A stretch of 64,000 nucleotides of DNA from Owenia fusiformis (Eukaryota; Annelida; Polychaeta; Sabellida; Oweniidae). How positions within the stretch are numbered: position 1 is the first letter of the stretch; every line of letters begins with the position of its first letter. Location: contig CAIIXF020000011.1 of the NCBI GenBank assembly GCA_903813345.2, positions 27,210,166 through 27,274,165 on the forward strand, written 5' to 3'. The notes under the pieces were generated by a model. It was not told the DNA's origin, searched no databases, and was given only the letters and a program-made list of their open reading frames with translations. This document shows positions 53,701-62,481 of the stretch, piece after piece. Position numbers and translations under genes: made by a program.

Positions 53701-55189
53701 GAAGGGTACATTGGGGAGACATTGCGATTGTGTTTTACAAGGGAGTCCACCCCCCTTGCCTTCATGCCCCCCTGTAAGTCAATAGAATAGTAAATAATCA
53801 TAAGAACATAAGCTGCTAGATCATTATATATACATTGAACACTCACACAGCTAAAAAAGTTGTTGTTCGGTTTATTTCTCTCTATTGAAATTTCGGCCAT
53901 CATATTTATCTTTTGTCATTTTTGTCCTCATTGCTATGTTCATAATGTTATACTGCTGATTTGCATACTGTAAAACATGTGTCAGTCATACATCGAGTTT
54001 AATGAGCTCTTGATTTTTTAGTGTTGAGCTTCTGCATTATGAATCATATTTCAAAGCCATGTCTATTAGTATGATGGGTTGATGCAACTTTATTAAATTG
54101 ATAAAATGTGACCATAAGCAATTATTTTAGCCCGAATTCACCACAAATCATTGTACATATACCGTATTCTCTCCAATAAACGCACAGTGCGTCTCCCAAA
54201 TTCTCCTGGAGGAGCAGATGTCTCAAATGACAAAATCCCCGGGGATTTGTGAAAAAAAAATTGGGCGATAATAGGGTGTTTTATGATTTTCCTCTTTAAA
54301 ACTAGACTCACTCCAGCTAGATAACATATTATCATACCTCAATGTTTTCCTCATGCATTTATCAATCTGCTGAATGTGTTTCCGTGGGTTAATTGGCATT
54401 ATGATACGCATCAATATTGATGATAAACATCCACTCCAATTGCTCCGAGCAGGCCGCCATTTTGGAAATTGACACCGATACCTGAGTCAAAATCTAAAGG
54501 CTTCTTCTATCTGAATGGTCTTCATAGTTGGTGAAAATATGTTTTATATCCATATAATGCTACTTAACATTTATAAAGGATTGAATATTTGTTTGTGGGA
54601 AAGGGCAGCGAATATTTATAGATCGGAACTCCCATGATGCACTGCGAGTTTGAGTAATGGCGACGGGCCCGAATTAACGTTCATTGTAGCTTTTAACTCA
54701 TCACTATAAGGTTATCATGAACGTAGTTATAGCTCATAAGGTTCCTTAGACACATCTGTAACAGCATTATACTCACAAACGGCTCTATCGATAGCGGTAA
54801 GTGAATAATTCAATATTACCCTATTATCGCCCGCTCGAATAAATCATATTTTTTCTTGATTTTTGTTTTTCAAGTTGCCAGTCTTTCTTGGAAAAGTCGG
54901 GTGTGCGTTTATTGGAGTGTGTGCGTTTATTAGAGATAATACGGTATATAAGTCTACCAAGATGCACATATAGAAACATAATGGTACATGTGCATTTTTA
55001 CTTGTATTTAATAAGAACACATTTATTCCAATTGTGATAACAAATAACAACCAAATAACCAAATATGTGTTCAATGTTTAATATGTACATGTATAACATT
55101 ATTCACCTCATAAACTCCTTTCCTCTCCAGCCCTCTGGCAGCCATACAGACTTTGTCCACAATGATGGGGATTGGGGATCACCTGTCAG
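26278..55189 (+). CDS. SAMD5/SASH-family SAM-domain adaptor, 5' part of gene (exons 26278-26724, 52182-52316, probably 53687-53773 and 55131-55189)
   Basis: Exon 1 encodes 149 residues. A SAM domain spans about 5-65 (EWLKSLKLGHHIQAFVDNGY, DLDAIGV), then YFTLEPE and the PKLQLFAIIRDRLLADSIDL segment. This order is that of vertebrate SAMD5. Exon 2 continues in phase 0 with GSGIDQLAVKYSRDL, resembling the region after LTEEPYSDK in SASH1. Two further exons are open in the same phase with good splice sites and add a proline-rich stretch (GSPPPLPSCPP then PSGSHTDF). The last ends in phase 2, so at least one more exon follows. SAM proteins of this kind are cytoplasmic scaffolds that oligomerise or bind other SAM domains and SH3/Eph partners. 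The 25.5-kb intron 1 is the main gene body in this window. Homology of exons 1-2 is secure; membership of exons 3-4 is inferred from phase. Confidence 0.75.
26971..27156. mobile_element. MULE-type MITE, 186 bp, in SAMD5-like intron 1
   Basis: The ends are inverted over about 34 bp with one mismatch (TACCCCYATAAATGTGGGG, then TTGATTTTTCAAATC). Flanks are an exact 9-bp duplication ATCTCTACC (26962-26970 and 27157-27165). A 9-bp target duplication with long inverted ends fits Mutator-like elements. No coding capacity. Confidence 0.85.
27168..36999. other. SAMD5-like intron 1, left part
   Basis: AT-rich intronic DNA with no recognised exon or nested gene on either strand. The open frames here (for example 31191-31385, 32729-32974, 34988-35326) lack family resemblance and splice support. 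A polypyrimidine C/T tract lies at 31004-31036. Confidence 0.5.
37001..37165. mobile_element. truncated MITE related to the element at 55254
   Basis: Starts CAGGCCCATAGCCAG, then TTTTGCCAAGGGGG and GAAAAACTGCATGA, in the same order as in the 55254-55456 element. The matching right terminus is not present, so this copy looks 3'-truncated or decayed. Confidence 0.6.
37943..38249. mobile_element. MITE-like element with TAGTCTTGTRCCA termini
   Basis: TAGTCTTGTACCAGGCCTCC at the left (from 37943) is inverted, imperfectly, at 38224-38249 (transcribed as TAGTCTTGTGCCAAGCCTATGG). It is about 307 bp with no protein frame; no target duplication could be assigned. Confidence 0.55.
38250..41465. other. 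SAMD5-like intron 1, central part
   Basis: No exon recognised. A stretch at about 39945-40060 (GTTTGGGGTCTATAACAAATG and following) matches a dispersed repeat seen again at 52495-52570. Confidence 0.45.
41475..41560. repeat. short imperfect palindrome with C/G tracts
   Basis: TAGCTAAAAGCCCTTGTGACC followed by a C9 run is inverted as a G7 run with GTCACAGAGGCTAGTAGCTA. The hairpin is about 80 bp. Possibly a tiny MITE. Confidence 0.5.
41583..41850. repeat. tandem repeat of about 90-105 bp, 2.5 copies
   Basis: Blocks containing GCACCTCCC, AAACCATGACATCTCAGTTC, GTGAAACAGAAAGATGCGATG and ATCAGAATG recur from 41583, 41672 and 41776. Copies differ by small insertions such as CTGAGATGTTTCAG. The 73-codon open frame over it is a product of the repeat. 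Confidence 0.8.
41851..48298. other. SAMD5-like intron 1, right part
   Basis: AT-rich intronic DNA with no gene, exon or structured repeat that I can support. The open frames at 43463-43714 and 45882-46124 have no recognised relatives. Confidence 0.45.
48299..51183. repeat. 2.9-kb higher-order repeat packed with AGGTCA hexamers
   Basis: Two copies of a 1387-bp unit (TATTCTTCCTCCCTC at 48431 and 49818; CCTACGGGGCCTCCG at 49759 and 51146) follow two copies of a 59-bp head with the hairpin AGGAGGCCCC-ATCGG-GGGGCCTCCT (48299 and 48358). Each unit contains three diverged subrepeats of about 447 bp, marked by CATCTACAAG near 48787, 49232 and 49679. By eye about 55 exact AGGTCA/TGACCT hexamers occur. 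Eight form AGGTCAAAGGTCA (DR1): 48544, 48965, 49411, 49931, 50352 and 50798 forward, 48836 and 50213 inverted. Each unit ends in hairpins and CTAGTT. No coding frame. Confidence 0.9.
51184..52181. other. end of SAMD5-like intron 1
   Basis: Ordinary AT-rich intron running into the exon-2 acceptor at 52181; nothing else recognised. Confidence 0.4.
52182..52316 (+). CDS. SAMD5/SASH-like exon 2
   Basis: 135 nt, 45 codons, acceptor TACTTTCAG, donor GTAAAA, phase 0 at both ends. The peptide (GIDQLAVKYSRDL, LQLEQLRQLE) is helical and resembles the SASH1 segment that follows the EPYSDK motif, which is exactly where exon 1 ends (EPYTKK). That makes the 25-kb join convincing. Confidence 0.75.
52430..52911. 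repeat. dispersed repeat interrupted by the GC-rich transposon
   Basis: GTTGGTGTTCTACATTTGGC and CATCTGTAACAAATGGCAGG near 52515-52560 match about 39950-40005. A related segment (CAGCATCTGAAATTGGCATC) precedes the transposon at 52912 and further matching text resumes after 53577, so the transposon inserted into an older repeat. Confidence 0.55.
52912..53574. mobile_element. 663-bp GC-rich PIF/Harbinger-like MITE
   Basis: The ends are a perfect 27-bp inverted repeat beginning TGGCCTAGTCACATAGCC (52912-52938 and 53548-53574). Flanks are the 3-bp duplication TTA (52909-52911 and 53575-53577), fitting the TWA target of PIF/Harbinger elements. The interior is strikingly GC- and CpG-rich compared with the AT-rich flanks and full of CCGGCCG, GAGCTC and CCGATG motifs. 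The open frames inside (53155-53448, 53273-53527) are by-products of base composition. Confidence 0.88.
53687..53773 (+). CDS. candidate exon 3, proline-rich
   Basis: 87 nt, 29 codons, open in phase 0; acceptor ATTACTTTTTAG and donor GTAAGT. The peptide ends GSPPPLPSCPP, a possible SH3 ligand. No homologue recognised; it could be chance, but phase and splice sites fit both neighbours. Confidence 0.45.
54160..54946. mobile_element. 787-bp TA-flanked DNA transposon, non-autonomous
   Basis: The ends pair TACCGTATT and AATAAACGCAC over 26 bp with two mismatches; TA flanks both sides (54158-54159, 54947-54948), suggesting a Tc1/mariner-like target. The right end repeats the AATAAACGCAC motif once more. 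A subterminal inverted pair GGGCGATAATAGGGT lies at 54263-54277 and 54818-54832. No transposase frame. Confidence 0.75.
55131..55189 (+). CDS. candidate exon 4
   Basis: 59 nt between a strong TTTCCTCTCCAG acceptor and GTAAGC donor; phase 0 in, encodes PSGSHTDFVHNDGDWGSPV, phase 2 out. No homology recognised. Confidence 0.5.
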
Positions 55190-55253
55190 GTAAGCTACAT
55201 GTAGTAATATCAAAATTCTTGTACAAGCCCCTATATCTGAATAGGGGGTAGAG

Positions 55254-55456
55254 CAGGCCCGAAGCCAGGATTTACCTGGGGGGGGGGGGTGTTACCAAGG
55301 GGGAGCTTTTGCCAAGGGGGAGGAAGCTCTTTGACAGTTTTTGGCAGAAAATCACGCGAAATGTGCTGAGAATGGTGAAAAACTGCATGATTTTGGAAGA
55401 AATTTTGGCCAGGGGGGAGTGGTCGCTTCCTACGCTCCTTCCTGGCTTCGGGCCTG
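55254..55456. mobile_element. 203-bp MITE with perfect 17-bp inverted ends
   Basis: CAGGCCCGAAGCCAGGA (55254-55270) is exactly inverted at 55440-55456. A G12 run follows the left end. The interior GAAAAACTGCATGA links it to the copy at 37001. No clear target duplication. Confidence 0.8.
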
Positions 55457-56488
55457 TAAAGGGGTTTAATATAAGACTTTACTTTCTAGACTTGTAATTG
55501 TACAGTTATGTATATAATCAACATTTTATTTTTTAATTCGAACATGATATCACAACATAACAGCATGATAAGAGAGGAAACAACACAATATAACATACAT
55601 TATCACAACACAATACAAACTCATGTAACAGAATCCAAATTATATTAAAATGTTACCTTAGCCACAAGATTTTGAAAGTACCAGTTAAAATCTGACACAC
55701 AAGAAAGTTTTTCCAGGGTTGTGCAAAGGATGCAATATAAAAATGATGTCTCTTGACATCATGTCAGGAAGATGTCACACATGCAGCCATTCAACCTTTT
55801 TCTGGTCTCTGTCTTGTCAGCTGAAGCTTATCAAATGCCTTTTTCTAAAGTTAATACATCTGAACAAGAGCTTGCAGTGATTTTTTCTACGAGGGTAGAC
55901 TGACTTTTTCACATCGGCGCTCAACGCAGAATTTGATTCTGAGCTTTTCATTAACCAATACATCTGAACAGGAGTTTGCAGTTATTTTTTGTGCAAGTAT
56001 ATTTTATTAATAGTGGATGTACAATTTTTGGCCTGTCATGGTTTAACAACACTGCTTGAATTATTACAATATGTGAAAATAGTAATTTTGAAGTGGTTGG
56101 AGCTAGCATATTTCCATTTTTGTATTACTTCCTAGAAATAGGCAAAGGAAAATTATATTTTATTGAAACCAAAAATATCTGTGATTCTTTAAATGATACT
56201 TATTGTAAGTTTAGTATTGTAATTATCAAACAGTATCACGCAAACCAGTCATCAGCCAAAAAGTTGTTAAAAATGATATTTAAAATAATATTTGTATCAG
56301 TAGTTGCCAAGGCACAATGTATGCCATTATGCACGTTCATTCTCATTCCATAGAGTTCATTTTATAAAAACCTCTAAAGTACCATAATTCAAATAGATAA
56401 TCTCCAAACTACTAGTTCATTTTTTAAGTTCATATCCAAAGAAATGAGACCATAAACTCATTGTAAAGCTTATATAACCATATATCAG
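55457..56488. other. region between candidate exon 4 and the YHYH-like gene
   Basis: Nothing coding recognised. It includes the 3' flank of the minus-strand YHYH-like gene; plus-strand TTTATT (minus AATAAA) occurs near 56160 and 56005. Confidence 0.4.
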
Positions 56489-57580
56489 TTAGTAAAACTT
56501 GACCATGGCAAAGTATATGATACTGACTCTGATGCCCCAGTTCATGGCCACTTCTTTTGCACCTGCATTATTTGGTATCTCGGAAAGGTCATTGCCTGCT
56601 CTATTGTCAACAGTTCTGTTACATTCTGAGTTAATTTGTGCTTTACTCGGACATTGAAGCCTATCTATCCTCATCCTTACCTGTATTGGTTCCTTCCTGA
56701 CAACTAGGCCACTTTCCATAGAAGAAATCAGCCTGGTTCCATTTTCATTGTCAGTGCCATTAATAATTTCGACCCCTTGCACGCTCCTTTTTACATTGCC
56801 ATGGTTATGTTCATCATCTTGCGTCGCATTTTCCAGTAGTTCTGCAGTTGTTGTTTCGATTGTTTGGTTTTCTTCTATGGGTAAGACCATATGATTTGAC
56901 ATAGGTGGCAAAAACATATGATTTTCAATCGGTAATTGTGGTAGTGGTGGAGGATCATATATTTCAATCGCAGACTTGTATGTAGAACCCACAAAGCAAC
57001 CGATCATGAATGGAAAGTTCTTTGTTACCGTATAGCCATACTCGTTACCTCTAATACCTCCATTGCATTCATCAGCTTTTCCACCATCATCATATATTAC
57101 ATGTCCATCTAAGGCTAAACCAATGATGTTAGTATTGTTAGTATAGATATTGAAACAGGGGGCAACAAACTTTCCCTCCATCTGACAACCAGTGTCATAC
57201 GCACATCCATTATTATCGAATGGTTTGTAGATAAGAATACCAGTTATGGTAACACCGATTACACCATCAAACTCTTCACCACCTGTTGTGTTTGCATTGA
57301 TGCAGCTAGGGGCATGGACGCTGTCACTGTCATCATATATAGGCCTTATAGGGACTGTAAGTTTTACATTCCTCTCTCCGACTCCTTCTCTGCCACTTAT
57401 TTCCCCTGCAGTGAATGTCACTGTATCATCAGCATTTAACTGTCTATCTCGATTGTAGCCATAGTGATGAAACAACCCCAAAGCTTGTTCAAGTTGATGG
57501 CTCATTTGTTGACCACTGGCCAGAACTTGGAATGGATTTCCCATTAGCACCAACAGGCATAGAAACATAGGCCTATCCAT
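56489..57580 (-). CDS. secreted YHYH-like glycoprotein, single coding exon
   Basis: 363 residues from the ATG at 57578-57580. This start was chosen because TTATTCATATTATAG directly before it (AG at 57583-57584) is a good acceptor for the upstream non-coding exon; a Met eight codons earlier lies inside that acceptor. Residues 1-22 are a signal peptide (hydrophobic CLLVLMG). Residues about 105-198 resemble the YHYH domain: GVTITGILIYKPFD, GLALDGHVIYDD, DECNGG, YGYTVTKNFPFMIGCF; the motif itself reads YGYT. There are several cysteines and at least six N-glycosylation sequons. A Pro-rich then acidic region follows, with a KR site (VKRS), and a hydrophobic C-terminus (IRVSIIYFAMV) that could be a GPI signal or short anchor. 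Function is unknown. Composition and length are convincing for a real gene; family assignment is moderate. Confidence 0.72.
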   Translation of the reverse strand: MDRPMFLCLLVLMGNPFQVLASGQQMSHQLEQALGLFHHYGYNRDRQLNADDTVTFTAGEISGREGVGERNVKLTVPIRPIYDDSDSVHAPSCINANTTGGEEFDGVIGVTITGILIYKPFDNNGCAYDTGCQMEGKFVAPCFNIYTNNTNIIGLALDGHVIYDDGGKADECNGGIRGNEYGYTVTKNFPFMIGCFVGSTYKSAIEIYDPPPLPQLPIENHMFLPPMSNHMVLPIEENQTIETTTAELLENATQDDEHNHGNVKRSVQGVEIINGTDNENGTRLISSMESGLVVRKEPIQVRMRIDRLQCPSKAQINSECNRTVDNRAGNDLSEIPNNAGAKEVAMNWGIRVSIIYFAMVKFY

Positions 57581-58460
57581 TCCTATAATATGAATAAATC
57601 TCATACAGATGATGTAGTGAGGAGATATGTTAGTGTAAATGGAAGACTGAAAGGTATCAAAAAGAAGGAAAAGAAGCCCAAAAAAGAAAAAGAAAAATCC
57701 AAATTATGCAACTGCGTTAAAAAAATATATACTGTAAAAAGCCTTCTTAAATTTTGTGGTCATAATCACTGACCCCATCCTACCATATGTACCTCTATTA
57801 TTGGTATGGGTGATTTTAAACTTTTTTGAGTGTTTTTTAAGTTAAAATATTATTTACCTAATAATTGTGAAGATTATAAAGCATTGAAACATCAGGTGAG
57901 ATATTCTTTGAGAAAAGACTAAGTTATGCAAAAGTTATGCACTGATAAATGAATTATGCTGCATTTTTAAAAGTTCAAAAGTATGCAACATAAAATGCAC
58001 CATGTAGACACATAATTCTGAGAGGTCTGTATTATGTATATATTTACTAATCAGAGATCAAACTGCTCACGAAATGCCAAATGTAATAGGTACTTTGGAA
58101 AAAACATCACAAGAAATATAAGAGAAGCTCAATACAATTTTGATATTCAAATGATTCTTAAGGCAGTAAAATACTACTGGAACAATTTGGAATTGTGGCT
58201 CAAGTTATTCTCAAAAAAAACATTCTTTTCTAGTTATTAGAGTTTGCTAAGTCTTTTTTTTATTACTTGTCTATATATGATAAATTGACTGTGAAACTCC
58301 AGTCTGAAACATGGCCAACAATTGAAATATAACATCTTCAAAATCAGAAAGTTCGCCATACTGCTTTGTCTACTCCGCCTACCTAAAGGCTGAGGATCAG
58401 ATACTCTGTTTAGAATTTATTTCAAATTAAATTTTTTGAATTATAATTTTACAAACTTAC

Positions 58461-58519
58461 CTCTTTTCTGGAGAGGCTGCTTCAGAATATATCAGTCCTG
58501 TCCAAATTCTACTCCTAAT
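58461..58519 (-). other. predicted non-coding exon 1 of the YHYH-like gene
   Basis: Begins about 27 bp downstream of the TATA box (initiator-like TCATTA) and ends AAAAGAG before donor GTAAGT (58455-58460). It contains no ATG. Splicing to the acceptor at 57583 removes about 880 nt. Confidence 0.6.
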
Positions 58520-58537
58520 GACAGTTTGAAATATCCA

Positions 58538-58546
58538 CCTTTTATA
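58538..58546 (-). promoter_or_regulatory. TATA box TATAAAAGG
   Basis: A consensus TATA box on the minus strand, correctly spaced from an initiator-like site and a strong first-exon donor, upstream of the YHYH-like coding exon. Confidence 0.7.
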
Positions 58547-58595
58547 CTCACAACAATCTCATTGATCCTCAATGAATGATTGGGATGTCTGTTGA

Positions 58596-58655
58596 GAACA
58601 ACCAATCAAGTTATGGAACAACCAATCAACTCAGGGAACAACCATTCAAGTAATG
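58596..58655 (-). promoter_or_regulatory. three tandem 20-bp repeats with CCAAT boxes
   Basis: GAACAACCAATCAAGTTATG and two variants follow each other at exactly 20 bp, about 50-110 bp upstream of the TATA box. Two copies carry CCAAT (ATTGG in transcript sense), the third CCATT. The position fits NF-Y-type promoter sites. Confidence 0.65.
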
Positions 58656-58659
58656 GGAT

Positions 58660-59990
58660 GTTTCTTGTTTATTTTCAATAGATAGGATTACTTGAATATG
58701 AGATAAACCAATTTATTTTTTTGAACATTAAATGATAATAGATGAAAGATGTCCTTTTTATCATGTTGTTGTTTTTGTTTTGAATTACAAGAAGCAATCT
58801 AAGAATTAGACCCGTATCAAGGATTTAACCTACAGCACTAGAAGTTAGAAATTCACCATGGATGATATATCATCTTTGAATGCATAACATCATCCTTGAA
58901 AGCTTGATTAGGTTCTGTTTGCTTACTGCTGTAAAGCTTGGTGTCATCTTTGAATAGCTGTGTCATCCTTTAGTAATGATAAAGCCATGGGTGATTGATG
59001 TCATCTTTGAATGCATACCATCATCCATGAAAGCTTGATGTTATATTTAGACTTTGGGGCATTCTTAAATATCAGCTTTAATTATCTAGTATCTATTGAT
59101 ATGTTTTGGAAGACGAATCAATTGAGTCTGCAATTTTAGCCATTATCAAGCTTGTTGGCTAAATGCTACAAGTAATCTGAACTCTGAGAGCTCACTCATG
59201 TGAAGTTATTTGCTTCTCACTTGCAGGCAGTTCAATTAATATTTTGTAATACATAGGGCTGAAGTAAGTTAATCAATCCATCACAGAGTTATTCAATACA
59301 CTGCTTGATGTGAAGATGAGCTACTATGTATATGTTATAATTATAAACACTCAAATGAATACTAACTTAGATCAGGTGATCATATTTTATTTAAAAAACA
59401 AGGGTGTCTTTAATCATCAATTTTCTATTATAATGTTCGAATCAAAAATTGTTTTATCAATGTTTGCACAATTCAGGTTGAGTTTAACAAAATCGAGGTT
59501 GAGTATATCTGCCAGTTCCTTCATGTACATAAATGGTTCTCATTATTTCTCATCATGGATTTTGTTTTTTCTTCCTTTTCTCAATATAGTTTATGTTTAT
59601 GTTTGTGTGGCCTCACTTATTGTACTTAGCCAAATAATACTCTTTGTGTTTTAAGGATATCTTAACTAAGTAATTACAGTTTAGGGGTTGATTTGTATAA
59701 ATATAAATAGCTATACAGTAATTACCCTGTCAGATAGGTAGTTAGTAAAAAATAGATGCATCTGAGGTATTTGCTCATCAGGTCATTTTAGACCTATAGT
59801 TCAGTCTAGCACATAGCTCCAAAAACATTATATATGTACATTGTTGATTGTTCCATCGAGGACCATCTCTTGTTGGTGTAAATTATGTGGCTCTGCACCA
59901 GACTGTGAAAAGCAGACAGGTATTTTGTTATACATTTTTCAGTCTGTGCATGTCGCTGATGGTTTGTGAATACATCATACCATAACATAG
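58660..59990. other. non-coding stretch
   Basis: No gene recognised. The 114-codon hydrophobic frame at 59310-59654 has no splice support or family resemblance. A short motif GTCATCTTTGAATGCATA recurs near 58869 and 59009. Confidence 0.4.
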
Positions 59991-59994
59991 ACAT

Positions 59995-61013
59995 CACGCT
60001 CGGTGATCGTGAATATGGGACGGAGGGGGGGAGCAGGCAATTTCTGCTAGGAAATTCAACAAATCTTGAAGATTTATTTTTTCAAGAAAAAGTTTACTAT
60101 TGAATTGCTAAATGGATAGGCGCACGGTATGGTAGAATATGTTAGGTTTTCTGGGATTTTTTCTGAAACGATACGCATCTAAGGTATGAGATCTATTAAA
60201 AAAGGCGCAAGGCCATCAACAGGCACAAATCAACGTTTTTGCTATAAATCAAGCAACAATGGTCTGGACGACCTGTAATAAATACTTGTAAGTGATGTTA
60301 TCATAACTAAATTAATGTCATTGCTGAATTTATAAAATAAGTTTCCATATGTGAAATAAAAAATAATCGAAAATAATGAATTTGGGACGGAGGGGGGAGG
60401 GGACGGAGGGGGGGAGCAATATGTATATAAGACATGATTAGAGATGTTTCGCGACTTTAAGTCCTTTTACTCCAAATGTCCCCATTTTTCAGTCTCCAGG
60501 GGTATATCATCCAGTTTCTTACTAAGTTAATGAGTTCATTTTTCAAATACAAGAATTCGTGTGAAGTTGTTTCACTTTATAGAATTATTACTCCCCCACT
60601 CCGTCCCCTCCCCCCCTCCGTCCCATTTTAATTATTTTCGATTATTTTTTATTTTACGTATGAAAACTTATTTTATAAATTCAGCAATGACATTAATTTA
60701 GTTATGATAACATCACTTACAATTATTTATTACAGGTCGTGTAGTCCATTGTTGCTTGATTTATAGCAAAAAACGTTGATTTGTGCCTGTTGATGGCCTT
60801 GCGCCTTTTTTAATAGATCTCATACCTTAGATGCGTATCGTTTCAGAAAAAATCCCAGAAAACCTAACATATTCTACCATACCGTGCGCCTATCCATTTA
60901 GCAAGCCAATTGTAAACTTTTTCTTGAAAAAATAAATCTTCCAGATTTGTTGAATTTCCTAGCAGAAATTGCCTGCTCCCCCCTCCGTCCCATATTCACG
61001 ATCACCGGGCGTG
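59995..61013. mobile_element. 1019-bp foldback DNA transposon
   Basis: Two arms of about 420 bp (59995 to about 60415 and about 60592-61013) are inverted copies with few differences, around a 176-bp unique centre. Ends read CACGCYCGGTGATCGTGAA. Flanks are the 5-bp duplication GACAT (59990-59994 and 61014-61018). Each arm has G-rich GGGACGGAGGGG blocks at both its ends. No transposase frame. A partial relative is at 25340-25500. Confidence 0.88.
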
Positions 61014-61018
61014 GACAT

Positions 61019-62300
61019 GGGACAACACTATGATTAATTTTTGCCTTGTTATTATATCCAGGAAAGAAAATAAGCGAATCCTTATGTTCAAAGTTTGCTG
61101 TTTTGCCAGTTTGTTTGGTATGGTTGTTTAGAATGCTCTTTTAGTTTGGCAAATCAAGTGAAAAATATATCATCAGATTACATAACTCTAGATTTATAAT
61201 TCAACTATCAATCATCATAATGTTTCTAAAAATTCATAAAATGCAAGTTGTAGGTTTTCTAATAGCAAAGATGGAATATAAATTACAATGCCTCTACTGG
61301 AGTTTGCCAGCTGCTCTACTTTAATAGAATAAGTGAGCCCAATATGTAAGAAAGATGCAATAAAAGAGATTGATAGCAGCTTAACACTGACATTTGCAAA
61401 ATGAAGATGTATAACATTGTCTTTTGCATATACCTGTGTGCTAAAACACAACTGTTACAGTATTAAAAGTCCAGTTTTTATCATATGCTACCATTTATAT
61501 TCTTCTAGGACAGATATTTCCAGTGATAGCCCTATCAGTATAAACCTAGTAGAAGTTTTATAATGTATTACAACATGTATACAATCATATTTTTAAATAA
61601 TCCATGGGTGATAATGTGGAAAGAGTATTGCTAAACCTAGACATCCAAGAGTTGTTTTCATTTATAAACCCATGGGGAATTAAACTGGTATAAAATGATA
61701 GGTGAGTGTACATTATATTACAGTGACAAAGCAGCATTATTTCTAGATTTTAATTGTCCTTTTATAGACTTAGACATTTGATCAAATCAATGGAAGGAAA
61801 CGAACTGCAATTAACGATCATGAAAAACAAACAATTGCACATCAATATATTAGTTTTTATAGCATTTATGGCAAAATGGTCTAATTTGTCATGTTTTTCA
61901 TGCTGATTTATGTTAGTTTAGTATTTGTCTGCTGGTAATAGTTCCAAAATCCATAAGTTTATTCCTTTCCATATTGAATTTGGTCTCTATTAATTTGCTC
62001 GTCTGACTTATATTACATTTTTTTAGATATGTCATCTGATTGGTTGATACCTGGCACATGAAACTCATAATGAATTGTGGGAACATGCCTCTCCCTAGGA
62101 ATGTATTGACACGATTTGGACACCTCTGGAATATATTTTCTTGGGAGCATCTTCATAAGCTCTGATTGGTCAATACATGTGTTGTGGTGCATTATGGGTA
62201 TATACCTTCATTAGCTACAACAAAGAATCGCAATTAGTCATGCATGACAGTGACTGGTAGCAATGCTGTTCCAAGGAGAATGGTCATTGATACATTCAGA
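61019..62300. other. non-coding stretch with a possible terminal exon
   Basis: Nothing certain. A weakly supported frame at 61509-61562 (acceptor ATTCTTCTAG) would continue candidate exon 4 in phase and stop after 18 residues; see findings. Confidence 0.3.
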
Positions 62301-62309
62301 AGTTTATTG

Positions 62310-62470
62310 ACATATAAAAGTGCATTGACATATGCATACAATGCATGGTCAACTTAAAAGTGCATATGTATATGTTTATATGCATATGCATGTTATATGC
62401 ATATGTTTGCTCACAATGCATGATCTATTTATAAATGCATCGACATAAGCATATAATGCATGGTCGATTG
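62310..62470. repeat. low-complexity ATGCAT/CATATG-rich region
   Basis: TGCAT, GCATATGCAT and ATGCATGGTC motifs recur irregularly, giving a chain of small palindromes. It is probably a decayed satellite or transposon end. Confidence 0.6.
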
Positions 62471-62481
62471 TTTATAATTAA

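Noticed and set aside
56489-57604. 371-codon version of the YHYH-like protein starting eight codons earlier
   Set aside because: The earlier Met lies inside the polypyrimidine/AG acceptor that links to the TATA-promoter exon, so the Met at 57580 is preferred.
57590-57772. Lys-rich 60-codon plus-strand frame
   Set aside because: Derived from an A-rich stretch within the intron of the YHYH-like gene; low complexity only.
59310-59654. Hydrophobic 114-codon frame, possible membrane protein
   Set aside because: No homologous signature, no splice or promoter context; AT-rich DNA gives Phe/Ile/Tyr-rich frames by chance.
61781-61917. Plus-strand open stretch after TCCTTTTATAG as a SAMD5-like exon
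   Set aside because: It is in phase but has no donor before the stop and an AT-biased peptide without resemblance to SAM/SASH proteins.
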